This document shows positions 20,712 to 31,867 of a stretch of 64,000 nt of DNA, piece after piece (position 1 is the first letter of the stretch; every line of letters begins with the position of its first letter). The stretch lies in contig NC_092796.1 in NCBI RefSeq assembly GCF_918797505.1, positions 27,848,098-27,912,097 of the forward strand, written 5' to 3'. The notes beneath the pieces were generated by a model. That model did not search any database. It had not been told where the DNA came from and saw only the letters and a program-made list of their open reading frames with translations. This stretch comes from Bemisia tabaci. Lineage: Eukaryota > Arthropoda > Insecta > Hemiptera > Aleyrodidae. The translations under genes and the position numbers were made by a program.

Positions 20712-20959
20712 TAACCTGAACTCAACTCCCTGGATATCCATTTTCCGACGCGAATAAAATTCCAAAAATAACATGGAGGGATGCGGAGGCGCAGGAGCCG
20801 CAGCAAGCTGTCGCGACGCGCGAGAGCAATTAGCGTCAATTATTTTGCTTTCGCAGGCGATTCACACGCTGCGCTGCGTTGCGCTGCGTCCGGACGCCCA
20901 CCTACACCCAACTCAGCGTCGCGACGCGCTTCTCCGTGACGCGGCAGTTATTCAGGCCC

Positions 20960-21475
20960 GTCGTACAATGGATCGCATCAATCAGATGTGTCGGACATGA
21001 AATTGCAGACCGAAACTGCAAATTTTGCTGTTCATTTCGTCACATTTTAAATTTCAAGGGGTGCTCGTACTGCCGCGCTAAGTAAGAACACCGTATAAAC
21101 ATTCGAGAGTTGCCAAATTTCCCCTGATAAAAGATAAAACATGTATTTTTGACGACGTTCATGCATATTTTTCCCCGAAATTTCCTGATATTTTAGATTA
21201 AAATGCGTACAAAATTGTCTGAAAATTTTGGAAAATAATATTCACAATTTTCTAAGTAAATTCTGGTTTTATCGGAGGAAACTTGGCAACGTCTAAAGGT
21301 TCTTATGGCGTTCTTCCTTAGCACGGCAGTGTAGAAGACAATTTCACGAAGAAGCCAATGGAACCATTTTTAGAGACTCAAAGTTTTGTTTAAACGGAGT
21401 TATAAGCGTTTAAAGTTTCCGAATTTTCTCCGACCTCTCCTTTTAACTCGATCCACTGTGCGTCGCCGCTCTCGC
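20960..21475. repeat. dispersed repeat interrupted by an element
   Basis: The sequence around TGTCGGACATGAAATT, TTTTAAATTTCAAGG, CCAATGGAACCA and TTAAAGTTTCC matches 46665-46900 with the CTGCCGTGC element (21070-21329) removed, and a third, inverted relative is at 48400-48650. The 46665 copy shows the empty site. Confidence 0.65.
21070..21329. mobile_element. CTGCCGTGC-family TIR element, full copy
   Basis: 260 bp with ends CTGCCGCGCTAAGTAAGAAC and GTTCTTCCTTAGCACGGCAG. Inserted inside a dispersed repeat whose uninterrupted form is at 46665-46900. GTA appears on both sides (a possible 3-bp target duplication). Confidence 0.85.
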
Positions 21476-22030
21476 CGTCATGTCACCCGATCGTAAAAGC
21501 CTCTCCAGCCCATCCATGGCCTCTCAATTTCTTCCACGGCTCGGCGTGAAAAGAGCGCAGTTTGGCAGCGTTGTTTTATAGCTGGTCGCGCGACCCGCGG
21601 CCGTCAAAGCCCCTTTTGCCTCCTCTCACATTAATTTCTCGCTCAATTGTTGCTGACGTTTTACACCGGTGCAAAGCTCCGTCAATGACGCACCTCTTCC
21701 GTCGCTACACCGACGTGGAGTTTCTCGAAAAGTGTCTCGGCATGCAACGCACGGCGCACGTGAATGCTAGTACCTCGCCTTCCCGGGTAAAATTTTTCTT
21801 TAACTCTCTCCAAATGCATGGAGGAAGGAAATCCCGAAATTTCTAAAATCTCAAAAATTGAAGAGGACATTAGTCCTCAAATTCCGCGAGACAACAGTTC
21901 TTACGTTGTGGAAGAATGTTTTTCAAGTATTTCCCAAAAGTTAGGACATTTTCTCTCGGAGGAAAAGGCCCTTTACACGGCTCCAGTCACGGATCATCTC
22001 CGCCTGACGAGGGCACGTAAGGTGTCGTAA
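21476..22030. other. no gene supported
   Basis: Moderately GC-rich (21480-21800) with open frames on both strands (21562-21846, 21682-21870, 21818-22030) that I cannot assign. No clear repeat family. Confidence 0.35.
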
Positions 22031-22156
22031 GGTCCCGTTACACGATCATGTTGAGCCATCAAATTGGGCCTCTCATTGGTCGCATCCTCACCTCAGGTCT
22101 TTTTCCACCAATCAGAGCTTCAGTTTGATGGTTCAATTTGATCGCGTAACTGAACC
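22031..22156. mobile_element. GGTTCAGTTACACGATCA-family MITE (copy 1)
   Basis: 126 bp palindromic element. GGTCCCGTTACACGATCA and GATCGCGTAACTGAACC are diverged inverted ends, and GAGCCATCAAATTGGGCC pairs loosely with the TTTGATGGTTCAA side. A better copy with a visible target site is at 23394-23511. Confidence 0.75.
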
Positions 22157-22638
22157 TTTTCGACGCCTTCTGAAAATGGTGCCCACGCGTGTGAAACCAT
22201 GGAACCTAGTAGTTATGACGTTATCAATTTTTTTTTTTCCACAGAAGTCGCGTAAATTTGCATGACAATGACGAGTAGCGGTATTTGGCGATACGAGTTC
22301 GATGTTTTTTCACGCCGACACGATGGAAAATTAAAACTCATTACTTTGTTTCTTTGGGTAGTTTTGCGCGTGGTTGCGGTCTCGCGGTGCTCGAAGCGTG
22401 TCTCTCTCCGTCGCTGACTCTTCACTCTTCACCTCTGCCGTCTCCGCCGTCACTATAATCATCATGTCTTCTTTTTCTGGTAGGAAGACCCAGGACGTGA
22501 CACAAGTTTTGATTCAAGTCACCAAGAAACTCAGCGCTGGAGCACGGGTGTGATCGGTCGCGCTGTTGTCCGATTTGGAAACTTAAAAAATGTCTACCCG
22601 GGATGGAAGAACGGATCAAGCGATTAAGGGAAGAAACA
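22157..22638. other. no gene supported
   Basis: Unassigned sequence between elements. A 100-codon minus frame (22422-22724) runs into the adjoining ATAGACAAAG element and is therefore not credible. Confidence 0.4.
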
Positions 22639-22913
22639 CCCTGGGGACCGATTATTGAAACTGATGGACAAAGCGATAGACAAAGAAGACATAGGGAGTA
22701 TGGAGCGATCCTATTGGTTGACATGGTTGGTTCTTATAGACTAAGGAAGAAAATGATCGACTAACTGTCGGGTCTTTAGTGGGTTGCCGTTAGTTAGTCC
22801 ATTATCTACCTCCTATGTCCATTGCCACCATGCCTCCACCAATAGGATCCCTCCAAATCCCTTTTGTCGTCTTTGTCTATAGCTTTGTCTATAAGTTTCA
22901 ATAATCGGACCGC
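22639..22913. mobile_element. ATAGACAAAG-family TIR element, full copy
   Basis: 275 bp with ends GACCGATTATTGAAACTGAT and TTTCAATAATCGG. Inserted immediately upstream of the reverse-transcriptase remnant. Confidence 0.85.
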
Positions 22914-22920
22914 TGGCAAG

Positions 22921-23534
22921 GAAGGCTACAGCGATGTTAAATGGAAGCCTCTGGGATCCCCGGATTTCCAAAGAGAACAAGAGGAGAATTTACAACGTTG
23001 TACTCAAAAGTATTCTTACACATGGATGTGAAGTTTGGCAGTTGAAAGAACGGGCACAGGGATGCTAAGAGCAATGGAGATGGATTTCTGGAGGAGGTCT
23101 GCAGGAATATCTAGGACAGATCGTGTCCGTAATGAAAGAGTGCGTCAGATCATCGGAGTCGAAAATGACATCATATTCGACGTCATGACCAGACAGCTTG
23201 TCTGGTATGGTCATCTCATTAGAGTGATTGCCGAAGAGGATGCTTGATTGGGTTCCTCCTAGGAGGAGATGAAGGGGACGCCCAGTGAAAGGGAGACGAC
23301 AGGGAGTTTTAGAAGAAATGAGGGTTTGCCAACTCCCTGAGGGGCTTTGGGAAGATAGGGGACTTTGGCGGCTAGGTGTCGCATGGTTCAGTTACACGAT
23401 CAAAAGGAGCCATCAAATTGGGCCTCTCATTAGTCGCATCCTCACCTCAGGTCTTTTTCCACCAATCAGAGCTTCAGTTTGATGGCTCAATTTCATCGTG
23501 TAACTGAACCTGCAGAGCGCCAGAGAGCGCTATA
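22921..23534 (+). pseudogene. non-LTR retrotransposon reverse transcriptase, C-terminal remnant
   Basis: Two frames together give the end of a LINE ORF2. The first (from about 22925) reads AMLNGSLWDPRISKENKRRI then YNVVLKSILTHGCEVWQL and stops. The second (from about 23062) continues MLRAMEMDFWRRSAGISRTD then RVRNERVRQIIGV and the typical LVWYGHLIR. Later comes LPEGLWEDRGLWRLGVA. The order GCE-W, MDFWRRSAGISR-D-RN, WYGH, R-P is the usual tail after the RT palm in RTE/Jockey-like LINEs. It is inactive: at least one frameshift, a stop, no catalytic core, and a MITE inserted at 23394. Clade not decidable by eye. Confidence 0.8.
23394..23511. mobile_element. GGTTCAGTTACACGATCA-family MITE (copy 2) inside the LINE remnant
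   Basis: 118 bp with ends TGGTTCAGTTACACGATCA and CATCGTGTAACTGAACCT. It is flanked by GCA on both sides (23391-23393, 23512-23514). Removing it and one GCA gives GTCGCAGAGCGCCAG, exactly the uninterrupted sequence in the other LINE fragment near 1971-1985. This proves the insertion boundaries and a 3-bp target duplication. Confidence 0.9.
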
Positions 23535-24350
23535 AAAGCGGCTTCATACATACAAAAAATATCTTCTCTTATCCTGAAGGTTTCCATGCATGGAGCGCAC
23601 AAGATAGTATCACGTTTGGATTCTTGAATCTCATGAAAAAGCATAGAAAAAGGTCTATCATTTGACCGAACGCCTTCTGTAGCGGCTGCTTCGCGATCTT
23701 TTGATCCAAGAAGTTCGCATTCAAAACTGTATCTTTCATCATAAAAGCGGCAATGAAGGAGTGAACGAACCTGAGGCTATATCCTGACCAACCTAGCAGC
23801 ATCTTCGCTGATAATGGGTCGGCACAGTGGTTGAGTACCGTAAAAGATTACACGCGGGGTTATTTTCCAAGTCACGCTCTTTGATGCAACGACACTTTTT
23901 TTTTCGAGCTAAAACTCCAGGTCGCGAAGTCATCTACGTGCAAAAACGCCGGGTTGCTTAAAAATAGACAAGCGGCTATGAATTAAATTAAAGTGGTTGT
24001 TAAATTATATTAGCTTAACGCAAGAGACGCGGTGTATACGCATACCAGATTTCGGAAAATTGTTAAATGTTAAGGACCTGCGATTTTTGACGAGCTAGAC
24101 TTTCATACATATAGCAAATGAGCGAAAATTGAACAAACTTTTCGCTGGTAAATGTAAAGAAAACTTCATTCAGCTGAATTCGTATTTTTCTTAAATTATG
24201 TCTACTGGACATATCGTCGTTTCCCGCTCGAAGGAACGCAACTCCAATCCAAGGATGCAAAATTGACTCTAACAATTCGATTTTTTACAAGAATATATCC
24301 GTGCAATTTTTGTCCAATTTTTTGTTGATTTTTGCTTGAGATCAGAGGTA
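23535..24350. other. no gene supported
   Basis: Unassigned AT-rich sequence with short open frames on the minus strand (23569-23802, 24063-24275). No repeat family recognised. Confidence 0.45.
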
Positions 24351-24979
24351 AAATGGGCCTGTTGCAAACTTTTGCTAGAGCAAAAATAAGAGTTGTTTCT
24401 TATAGATAATGCCTCAAAAATCACGATGAGCGCATCGGCAAAGTCTGAAATGCACTCATAACTTCACAATCTGCGTAAGAAATTTGCGTTTTTTTAAGCT
24501 TCCCGCTTCAAAAACGATACTACGGCACAGGTGAACATTTTGTTAGAGGAGTCGCTCCATCGTCGGCGATATTCATCATGGCCGACACTTGCGCGCAGTT
24601 TTGCGCGTAATTCGAGGAGAGTTCAAGGTCAATCAATGCGGGCGTGGAAAACATGAACGTTAAAACACGCCGATTGTTATCTGGTCTAATCCAGTTCAGG
24701 TATTATCTCGTCCCATCACACGTGTTTTGGCGGATTGGCGTCGGCCATGATGAGTATTGCCGACGATGGAACGACTCCTCTTACAAAATGTTCACCTGTG
24801 CCGTAGTATCGCTTTTGAAGCGGGAAGCTCAAAAAACCGCAAATTTCTTACGCAGACTGTGAAGTTATGAGTGCATTTCAGACTTTGCCGATGCGCTCAT
24901 CGTGATTTTTGAGGCATTATCTATAAGAAACAACTCTTATTTTTGCTCTAGCAAAAGTTTGCAACAGGCCCATTGGTAA
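24351..24979. repeat. foldback element, about 630 bp
   Basis: AAATGGGCCTGTTGCAAACT pairs with AGTTTGCAACAGGCCCATT. Long matching arms (about 24351-24585 and 24740-24979) include AACATTTTGTTAGAGGAGTC and its near-complement, with a central loop near 24590-24735. Confidence 0.8.
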
Positions 24980-25312
24980 AATCTGCAGTAAGAAATGCCC
25001 AAGATTTTCCTTGTAAAAGTGCAATATGCGAGGGAAAATTTGGCAACATTGAAATATAGATACGTTCCTTCGTAAGGAAAATGACGATATATGCGCTAAA
25101 AAGAACTATCTGCGGATGGATTACAGCAATAAAATCATGCTTTTGGGATTTACGATCCTTATAGTTTCAAACTATTAAGAGAAGAATGCAAAAAGTACAG
25201 TTTCTTTGGTTTTATTCATTTGTACATAGTTCTTTTGGCATAAATGAGTCGACATTATATTTTCAATGTTGTCCTCGTACCGTATTCGACGTTTGACAAA
25301 CCGAAAAGTGAG

Positions 25313-25351
<39 letters not shown>

Positions 25352-25800
25352 ACAAAGTTAGTGAGGATGATGTAGAATACAGTGTTCTCCTTCATTTTGT
25401 GATATGCCATTTTATCCTCTTGGGATGTCAAAATATTTGTATCACGTGCTTCGCCCCATCCAACTTTTCTACTCATGCGTTAAAGTCTCTCGGTCGGCCG
25501 AAAAGAGTTCACACTCTCTCAGGCGGTTCAGGAGACATGACTCTTCTTCACTGTTGTGGATATGCTAGATAATTTCGTTGCTTCAAAATTGTGACCAGGT
25601 TCGTGAAGAGGGACCTCATTTTCCAGAGGTAAATTTCCGCAACTTTGACCTTCGTCACCCTTCGTGGGAGAAACGATCGCGGGAAGCGCCTGCAAACCTA
25701 GATGGATACTTCAAGCATCGCGCCGTCTCCCCGATCTCTGGTCTCGCTCTCGGCTCCGGACTTGCGACTCCCTTTGAGTTCCGTGATGCGTACGCTATTA
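24980..25800. other. no gene supported; poly-T run
   Basis: A pure T run of about 31 bases spans roughly 25318-25349. Near 25080-25250 are weak relatives of the GACGTATTT hairpin family. No credible coding frame. Confidence 0.45.
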
Positions 25801-25879
25801 TTGGACGTACTTATGCTAAAAGGAACTATGTTACACGCAAACCCTATGCACATAGTTCCTTTTAGCATAAATACGTCCA
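25801..25879. mobile_element. hairpin MITE, GACGTATTT family (short copy)
   Basis: TGGACGTACTTATGCTAAAA and TTTTAGCATAAATACGTCCA are inverted complements; the inner GGAACTATGT pairs with CATAGTTCC. A 79-base minimal hairpin. Its inverted repeat creates overlapping long frames on both strands (25698-25979 and 25702-26199). Confidence 0.8.
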
Positions 25880-26783
25880 TTTGGAAATGCGCAATGCAGT
25901 GCGAGTGCACAACTTCGGATGGTGTACGCAAAAATGGAGCGCATTTTGATCGAAATGAAATAAATGTCATATCATCCATTATTCAGGTCTTAGCCTACGC
26001 GATTTCCCTACTGCCTACACAGTGCGAGAGCAACCGATTGGTCGTTGGTTCGTCAACATTCTGCCCCCCTGGGCGACAGAAGATCCGCCATTTTAATTAT
26101 TGTATTTACATTCAATGCTCAACTAAGGAATACTCATCTTCTGTCGCGATCAAAAGTGCGTTAAACTATTTGGCATTGATCTTTAAAAGAGGAAAATAGA
26201 CGGACCATGCTGCGTGGACCCACGTAAACATGAATCAAAATCGAAAGGAACTATGAAGCCCGCAAATTCTACGCCTAGGGTTCCTTCCGATTTAAACGCA
26301 TTCGTTTATGCCCCTTGAGTATAAATTCATTCAAATAAAATAACTTCAGTACGGGATTTATGCCTGGAATTGAGGTCGAGCCATTATAATAGCCCCTCAA
26401 TTTCAACTTAATGCATGGCTCACCCGTCGGTGTAATTCGAAGAGTCTATGAACGTAACTTCTCAACCATGCTTGAAATTTTAGTTCTGATCATCATTATT
26501 GGCCGATTTGAAGTGTGGGAAACTCTTGTGAGGCAATATCCGATCCGTTCCCGAGTTAAATTATTCGTGACATCAATTTTCCTCCATAACTCGGATCACG
26601 CGAATCCGAAATTCCCTCGAAAAAACATCCGAGTGCCGACACGTGATTGAGAAATGGTTTTTTAAAAGGTACATCCATCACGCGATGATGCGACGACCGG
26701 TTCGAGCGATGTTTTAGCGACCCGCTGCCAAAACCTCTGGAGCCTCTATGTTTTGCGGATTCCGCATCAAAAGCGATGCTAAT
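25880..26783. other. no gene supported
   Basis: Unassigned sequence. The 165-codon frame 25702-26199 starts before and runs through the hairpin MITE and is not supported. Another weak hairpin-MITE remnant (AAAGGAACTATGAAG...GGTTCCTT) is near 26238-26285. Confidence 0.4.
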
Positions 26784-27602
26784 GCTACCTCTCTAAGGAA
26801 AAACGTCGTATCATCATTTGAATGTTGCCATATCAGGGGATCTACCAGTTATAAAAAAATTGGGGACTTTTGGGGACTTTTAGGGATGCTTTTTGAAAAA
26901 AACCGGGGACACTCTCATGATGTAGGAACACGAATAGTCCATTTTTTTCGCTGTCGCAGGAATTGAACACAAATGATTTGCTTCTATTTGCAACATGGTG
27001 TCTACCATTTATGAAAATCCATAATTGGGGACTTTCGGGGACTGATAGGGGAGTTTTTTTCGAGAAAATCGGGGACTTTTTCCCCCGAAACACTAAGAGA
27101 AAGGTAGCTGGTTAGAGCGTTAAAAGGTCTATTTTATACGACTAATTTTACAAGTCATGATGAACCGATGAAAACATACGAAAAACCAAGCGTCACTTCA
27201 GTTCTTCTATTTCTGGTTATACCGCGCGACCGCGGCCGGCGAGAAAATTTGAAAATGCCGGGTGTTCGGGACGATTTTTGTCTTTTTTTGGGGACCTGAA
27301 CAAGAAAATTGGAGACTTTCGGGGATATCGGGGACGCCCTTCCAAAATCGAGGAAAATCGGGGGCATTGGGGACTTTTGCGGTAGACACCCTGCATATCT
27401 ATCCCGATAAAATATTTATTTTCCAGGAGAGTTGCGGACATTTTTCTTTGAAATCTTCAGGCACTTGGGATAAAATTGGGAATGAAAATTTCTGACAAAT
27501 TCAAAGGAAAATATTCAATAGCTTCCCCGAAAATTAGTATTTAATAAAAGGAAAGTTGGCAACGTCTACAGGCTCATACGATGATGTCCCTGTGTACGGC
27601 AG
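26784..27602. mobile_element. CTGCCGTGC-family element split by a GGGGAC-rich repeat
   Basis: Left end CTACCTCTCTAAGGAAAAAC and right-half marks AAGTTGGCAACGTC...TGTACGGCAG are far apart because the GGGGAC-rich repeat (26841-27386) is inserted. Confidence 0.55.
26841..27386. repeat. GGGGAC-rich repeat element, compound copy
   Basis: Bounded by TCTACCAGTTATAAAAAAAT and CGGTAGA. Contains an internal second start (TCTACCATTTATGAAAATCC near 26999) preceded by the same ACTCTCATGATGTAGGAACA block found at 14815. This suggests a tandem or self-nested arrangement. Confidence 0.55.
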
Positions 27603-27616
27603 AACACTCCCGCAAC

Positions 27617-27781
27617 CAGTGGCGTGGCGTGAATCGCGATATATCGATTGTTATGCCATTTAAACCTATTGTAAAGAATCGATTATTAAGGTGTTCGCTG
27701 CGAACACTCTGTTTATCGATCCTTTCCCATAGGTTTAAATGGCATAACATTCGATACATCGCAATTCACGCCACGCCACTG
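27617..27781. mobile_element. hAT-type MITE, CAGTGGCGTGGCG family (copy 5)
   Basis: 165 bp with perfect ends. Flanked on both sides by TCCCGCAAC (9 matching bases, one more than the usual 8). An internal near-palindrome around TTCGCTGCGAACA is typical of the family. Confidence 0.9.
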
Positions 27782-28225
27782 TCCCGCAACAAAACCGCGA
27801 AGAGGATCGTAAATTAGAGTGCACTGTCACCGCACGTTCAAACTGCGGCCGGATATCCTGTGGATTTTACGTTGATGCCCTCTCTTTCTCTCCCACTATT
27901 TTCACATGTTTTATTTCTCTTTTTCGTTCCTATATGAAAGGCGTGTTTGAGAGAATGTGGTCAAATTATTTTCCCTAATAAACCGGGATCTACCTACGGG
28001 TAAAAAAAAATAATCCTAAAAAATCTGCAGAACATCAACTTTCCCTCCCGAATAGTTGGTACAATACATGGATGTGGTCAGATTCTTTTCAATGGTTTCA
28101 GGGGGTCCAAAAAATAATGAAATTCAAAAATTGGCGTAAAATTAATTTAATAGGGGGTCAAAAGGATGCCATCGTGGTGGTTTCCGATATTAAGTAACCA
28201 CGAATACCCATAAATGAACTGCGTT
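27782..28225. other. no feature recognised
   Basis: Unassigned AT-rich sequence; no open frame of note. Confidence 0.5.
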
Positions 28226-28462
28226 AAAAGAAGGGAACTATGGCACATCAGCCATTGCCAAATTAACTGGGCGGTTTAATTTTTTATATTAAAACCGTTG
28301 TGCGCATTTTGTTGCAAATTTAAGAGAATTTTCTGCATGGTGCGAAGAAAATTCCTACCAATTTTCAGAGGAATCCCCACAAACCTTCTCTTGCAAAAAA
28401 TTAATTTGCCCTGTTAAATTTGGCAGTAGCTGATGTGGTTCGGTTCCTCCCTACTAAACACG
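28226..28462. mobile_element. GGACCGCGTT-family TIR element (copy 2, diverged)
   Basis: GAACTGCGTTAAAAGAAGGG at the left and CTACTAAACACGTTC at the right are worn ends. CATCAGCCATTGCCAAATTA pairs with TTTGGCAGTAGCTGATG. Confidence 0.65.
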
Positions 28463-29329
28463 TTCTAAATGTGGTCTATACAATATTAATACTGCTACAC
28501 GTTATGGATCTTGTATTAACCTGCGTACATCACAATTCTCACTAATTGCCTCTTAAAGACACAGACCATATAAGCAGTGGCGAAATATTTCATAAAATTT
28601 CAGAAATATATGAAAGATATTGAAAAATACCGGTTCCTTTTCAAGTTTCGAAAATTGTAAAAATTGTGACTTCCTTATATTTTTAGGTGCTCGAGTGCGG
28701 GTTGCATACTCTAGCCCCTGAAGAATATGAAATAATTCACAACCTCGTGAAATTTCATGAAATATTTCATCGAAATTTCCAATCTATTATTTCTTTCTTA
28801 CGTTTCATGCCACCCTGGCAACAATCCGAAGCTTGACTGGAAACTTGCGAAACGCCTAATTCCAGCGTCGTTTGGTGGGTTCCGTCGAATTAGTGCATAT
28901 CCGATACCCCGTCTACTTAATCAGGAAACGGTTATGAATGCGCTAATTTGCAATTCCTGCCACCCCACCCGCCTCCCACCGGGCACTCGATACTCGAAGC
29001 ACACAGGGGTGAGGGTAGGGGGGGGGGATCTGATTACAGACGCGATGTTGACGGTGTCCAGCTCGCGGCACGTAACTCACGTAAGTGGGTCGAAGGATCT
29101 CTTCCGCGAGCGGCGTGCGAAGGGTGACCCACTTATTGCTTTTATGACTTACATCTACCAGTCCAGCACAGTGGAAAAAATTCCATCGCGGAATCGACAG
29201 GAATCCGTGCTCTCGAAGCAAATCCAATCCAAAGCCGAGGACCAAAACCACGACGGTCTCCCTGCTAAAAATGGTGAGTGCGGTAATGGTGGTATGGTGA
29301 GTAGAAAATCGAAGTCATGTGAATAGAAT
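28463..29329. other. unassigned stretch with a 189-codon open frame
   Basis: The plus-strand frame 28757-29326 is the longest outside repeats and the two genes, but its translation is unrecognised and shows no domain, and a 102-codon minus frame overlaps it. A donor-like AAATG|gtgagt at about 29273 lies inside it, so a short exon ending there is possible. A G run near 29019-29027 lowers trust in the frame. Confidence 0.2.
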
Positions 29330-29665
29330 TTAACTCACATGAGCAGAATTTCTCCATCCGGTTTTCGCCAACTCATATGACTAGAAACTTCAACTCACGT
29401 GAGTTTAGCGTTGAATCTACCGTGTCCGATATCTCAGATCTCAGAGACTAGTCACCGAATCGAAAAAAACATAAGAACAAAATGTTTTTATTTTTCAAAT
29501 TTACACACTCGGTCGGTGTCTCCTGCTCTAAAACAGCGCTTCTGAAAAATTAAAAAAATTGAATTCATATGAGTTGAACTTTTCTACTCTTATGAGTAGA
29601 ATATTCTAGTGATATGAGTAAAATTTCTTCTCATATGAGTAAAATTTCTTCTCATATGAGCCTAA
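29330..29665. repeat. CTCATATGAG motif array
   Basis: At least eight occurrences of palindromic or half-palindromic ACTCATATGAGT/ACTCACGTGAGT-type motifs. Two are in tandem units TCATATGAGTAAAATTTCTT near 29614-29655. The left part carries CATGAGCAGAATTT and the right part the AGTAAAATT form, so the array has a loosely inverted layout. Confidence 0.6.
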
Positions 29666-30440
29666 ACCTGGGTCATATTTTCAAAATTTAAATGAAGCGG
29701 GCTCATTTAGAGACAATTTCCTGTCGATAGCCGCAAAGATCATGAAAATCGGCATAGTAGAATTCTGGAACTAAGCGTTACCAGATACGCAAATTTAGGA
29801 GGTCTCGGAGCTTATAGTATAGATATAGTATAGATACTTCGCTAACACAGAAGAACATGCTGAGAGAAACTAATGCTCGTTACCAGCCATTCTTATGGTC
29901 AGGGAGCTGCGGCGGTGATGTATCTACCTCCGATTCAAAGCGTTCTTTGCCAGCTTATAATTAAAACTATGAAGGAAATTACGTTTCTGCTAGTTAATTC
30001 TGATGCGAATCGCTTTTTCACAGATTGGAATTGAAACGACGAGGAAAATTATGTCGTTGCTCCGATTACGAAAATCGATTCGATGACAAGAGCGGGTCGC
30101 TCGAGCGACTACTGAGGTTTGCGGCACTGCGGCCACTCCTGAGAGGCAGTGCCAAGATCTCCCCATTTCTAATTGAAAGCGAGCCCAGTAAGAGTAAGAG
30201 TGACGGGCAATTTATTTCTGATCGATTTCGGTTAGCGGTGGCGATCGTTTTGATTGCGGTGATTGGGCCAGACCTTGAACCAACGACAATCCTGGAGAAG
30301 TCGTCGCGGTGCGCCCTGCGTCGTCGCTCGTCAAAGCTCGATCGGTGATTCCAATCGCTCGATAGCGCGCGAGCGTCCTCATAAAGGAGTGCGACCCCGC
30401 TCAAGGTTGCCAGATTGTGCAATGGGTCAGTTGCGCTGCT
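29666..30440. other. no gene supported
   Basis: 30060-30440 is GC-richer with overlapping open frames on both strands (30025-30348 plus, 30066-30443 minus, 30263-30685 plus), none recognised. The block from 30415 on recurs in inverted form near 31260-31405. Confidence 0.35.
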
Positions 30441-30689
30441 CACAGAATCGTGTCTCGATCCTTGATTTTTGTAGATTAGCTAAAAACAATAAGATGCGTC
30501 AAAACAGCAACGCCCTACGTTCAATATTAGCCGAGATATCGCTCCTATTCAGCGTGCGCAAAAACTCCATCTTAGTAACAAGTTCTTTTTATTTTTTGCC
30601 TTGCGTTGTGGCTTTGGCCTTAGTGCATCGGCACAAACAAACAAGCAAGATGAGAACTGCTCAACTCCGCCCGTTTGATCAGTAGTGCC

Positions 30690-30925
30690 AAACACAGTGC
30701 GGTCAGCGCGAAAGGCATATTAGCGCCCACATGACCGTGTGAATACTTCACGCATTGCGCCAAACACAGTGCGGTCGGCTCGGTCGTCTTGAAAGGCATA
30801 TTAGCGCCTACAGGACCGTGTGAATACTTCACGCATTGCGCCAAACACAGTGCGGTCGGCTCGGTCGTCTTGAAAGGCATGTTAGTGCCTACAAGACTTC
30901 ATGAATACTTCACGCATTGCACCGA
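30690..30925. repeat. 81-bp tandem cassette, three units
   Basis: Units start at TTAGCGCC/TTAGTGCC near 30720, 30801 and 30882, an exact 81-bp period. Each holds GAATACTTCACGCATTGC and the first two continue into CAAACACAGTGCGGTC. Because 81 is a multiple of 3, repeated peptides (LCLAQCVKYS) appear in translation without implying a gene. Same cassette as at 1150-1350. Confidence 0.85.
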
Positions 30926-30949
30926 CACGAAGGTGCGCGCTTTATCGTT

Positions 30950-31405
30950 GAATATTGACAATGAGTCAATTGCGCTGATCATAGAATGAATGTGTTCTGA
31001 TGCTTCATTTTTGTAGACTACCTAAGAATAATCAAATCTGTCCAGACAGCACCTTTTTACATTCAATATTAACCGAGATATCGTCCCTTTGAAAAGTCGG
31101 TTTTTTGACGTCAGCCACCGCGAGTAGTGACACCCTTGGTTTCTTCCCCTTGCTTTCATTTGAGTTTCACGTTGAACAAGCAGTGCAAATGTGCGTAACA
31201 CCGACTGATGAAAGCTAGGTGGAAGAAACTAAGGGTGCCACTACCGCGGTAGATGACGTCAAAAAACCGAATTTTCAAAGGACGACATCTCGGCTAATAT
31301 TGAACGTAGAAAGTTGCTGTTTGGACGCATCTTATTTGTTTTAGCTAATCCAAAAGAATCAAGCATCGAGACACGATTCTGTGACCAGCGTAATTGACCC
31401 ATGTA
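30950..31405. repeat. foldback element, about 455 bp, with an extra copy of one arm
   Basis: GAGTCAATTGCGCTGATCA...ATATTAACCGAGATATCGTC on the left pairs with GACATCTCGGCTAATATT... on the right; TCGGTTTTTTGACGTC pairs with GACGTCAAAAAACCGA. A third arm in direct orientation lies at about 30420-30545, upstream of the tandem cassette, so the 81-bp array sits between two same-orientation arms. Confidence 0.75.
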
Positions 31406-31540
31406 ATAAGGATATCATACGTGGATTTAAACGAGGGAAAGTTGTGGTTTCGTTGCACTATCTGGCAACGATGCGACCGCTCCAATAAAAAAATTTCGTG
31501 GATCGTCTCCACCGAGGTCGTGAGACGCGTGGCCCGGGCA

Positions 31541-31698
31541 CAGTGGCGAGGCGCGACTAATCGATAATCGATGTATTCCTATTTGAAGCTATGGTGAAGA
31601 ATCGATTATTAAGGTGTTCGCTGCGAACAACCTGTTTATCGATCCTTTTCCATGGGCTTAAATGAAAGAGCAATCGATTTATCGCAAAGCACGCCACG
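31541..31698. mobile_element. hAT-type MITE, CAGTGGCGTGGCG family (copy 6)
   Basis: Left end CAGTGGCGAGGCGCG. The right end is worn (GCAAAGCACGCCACG, final CACTG missing). The interior ATCGATTATTAAGGTGTTCG is intact. Confidence 0.8.
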
Positions 31699-31867
31699 AG
31701 GAGTCGCGCGCTTGCGTCGATATCGTGACTTTCTTCCTGATGGGATCCACGTTTTTCGATGAAAAACTTTGTGAGTCTCAAGCCTGTTCGGTGGTTTAAA
31801 GCAAAAGGAACTTATCTGAGATATTATGGAAAAATTGAGTTATGCGCCTTCCCAGTATGCTTGTTGC

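Noticed and set aside
25702..26199. 165-codon plus-strand open frame
   Set aside because: It runs through a hairpin MITE (25801-25879) and has a mirrored frame on the other strand. There is no domain and no splice or promoter support.
28757..29326. 189-codon plus-strand frame as a protein gene
   Set aside because: The product is unrecognised, includes a translated G run, overlaps an opposite-strand frame and lacks regulatory context. Kept only as an unassigned stretch.
30690..30925. CRISPR-like array
   Set aside because: Repeat and spacer parts are equally conserved across units, so this is a plain 81-bp tandem repeat in a eukaryotic genome.
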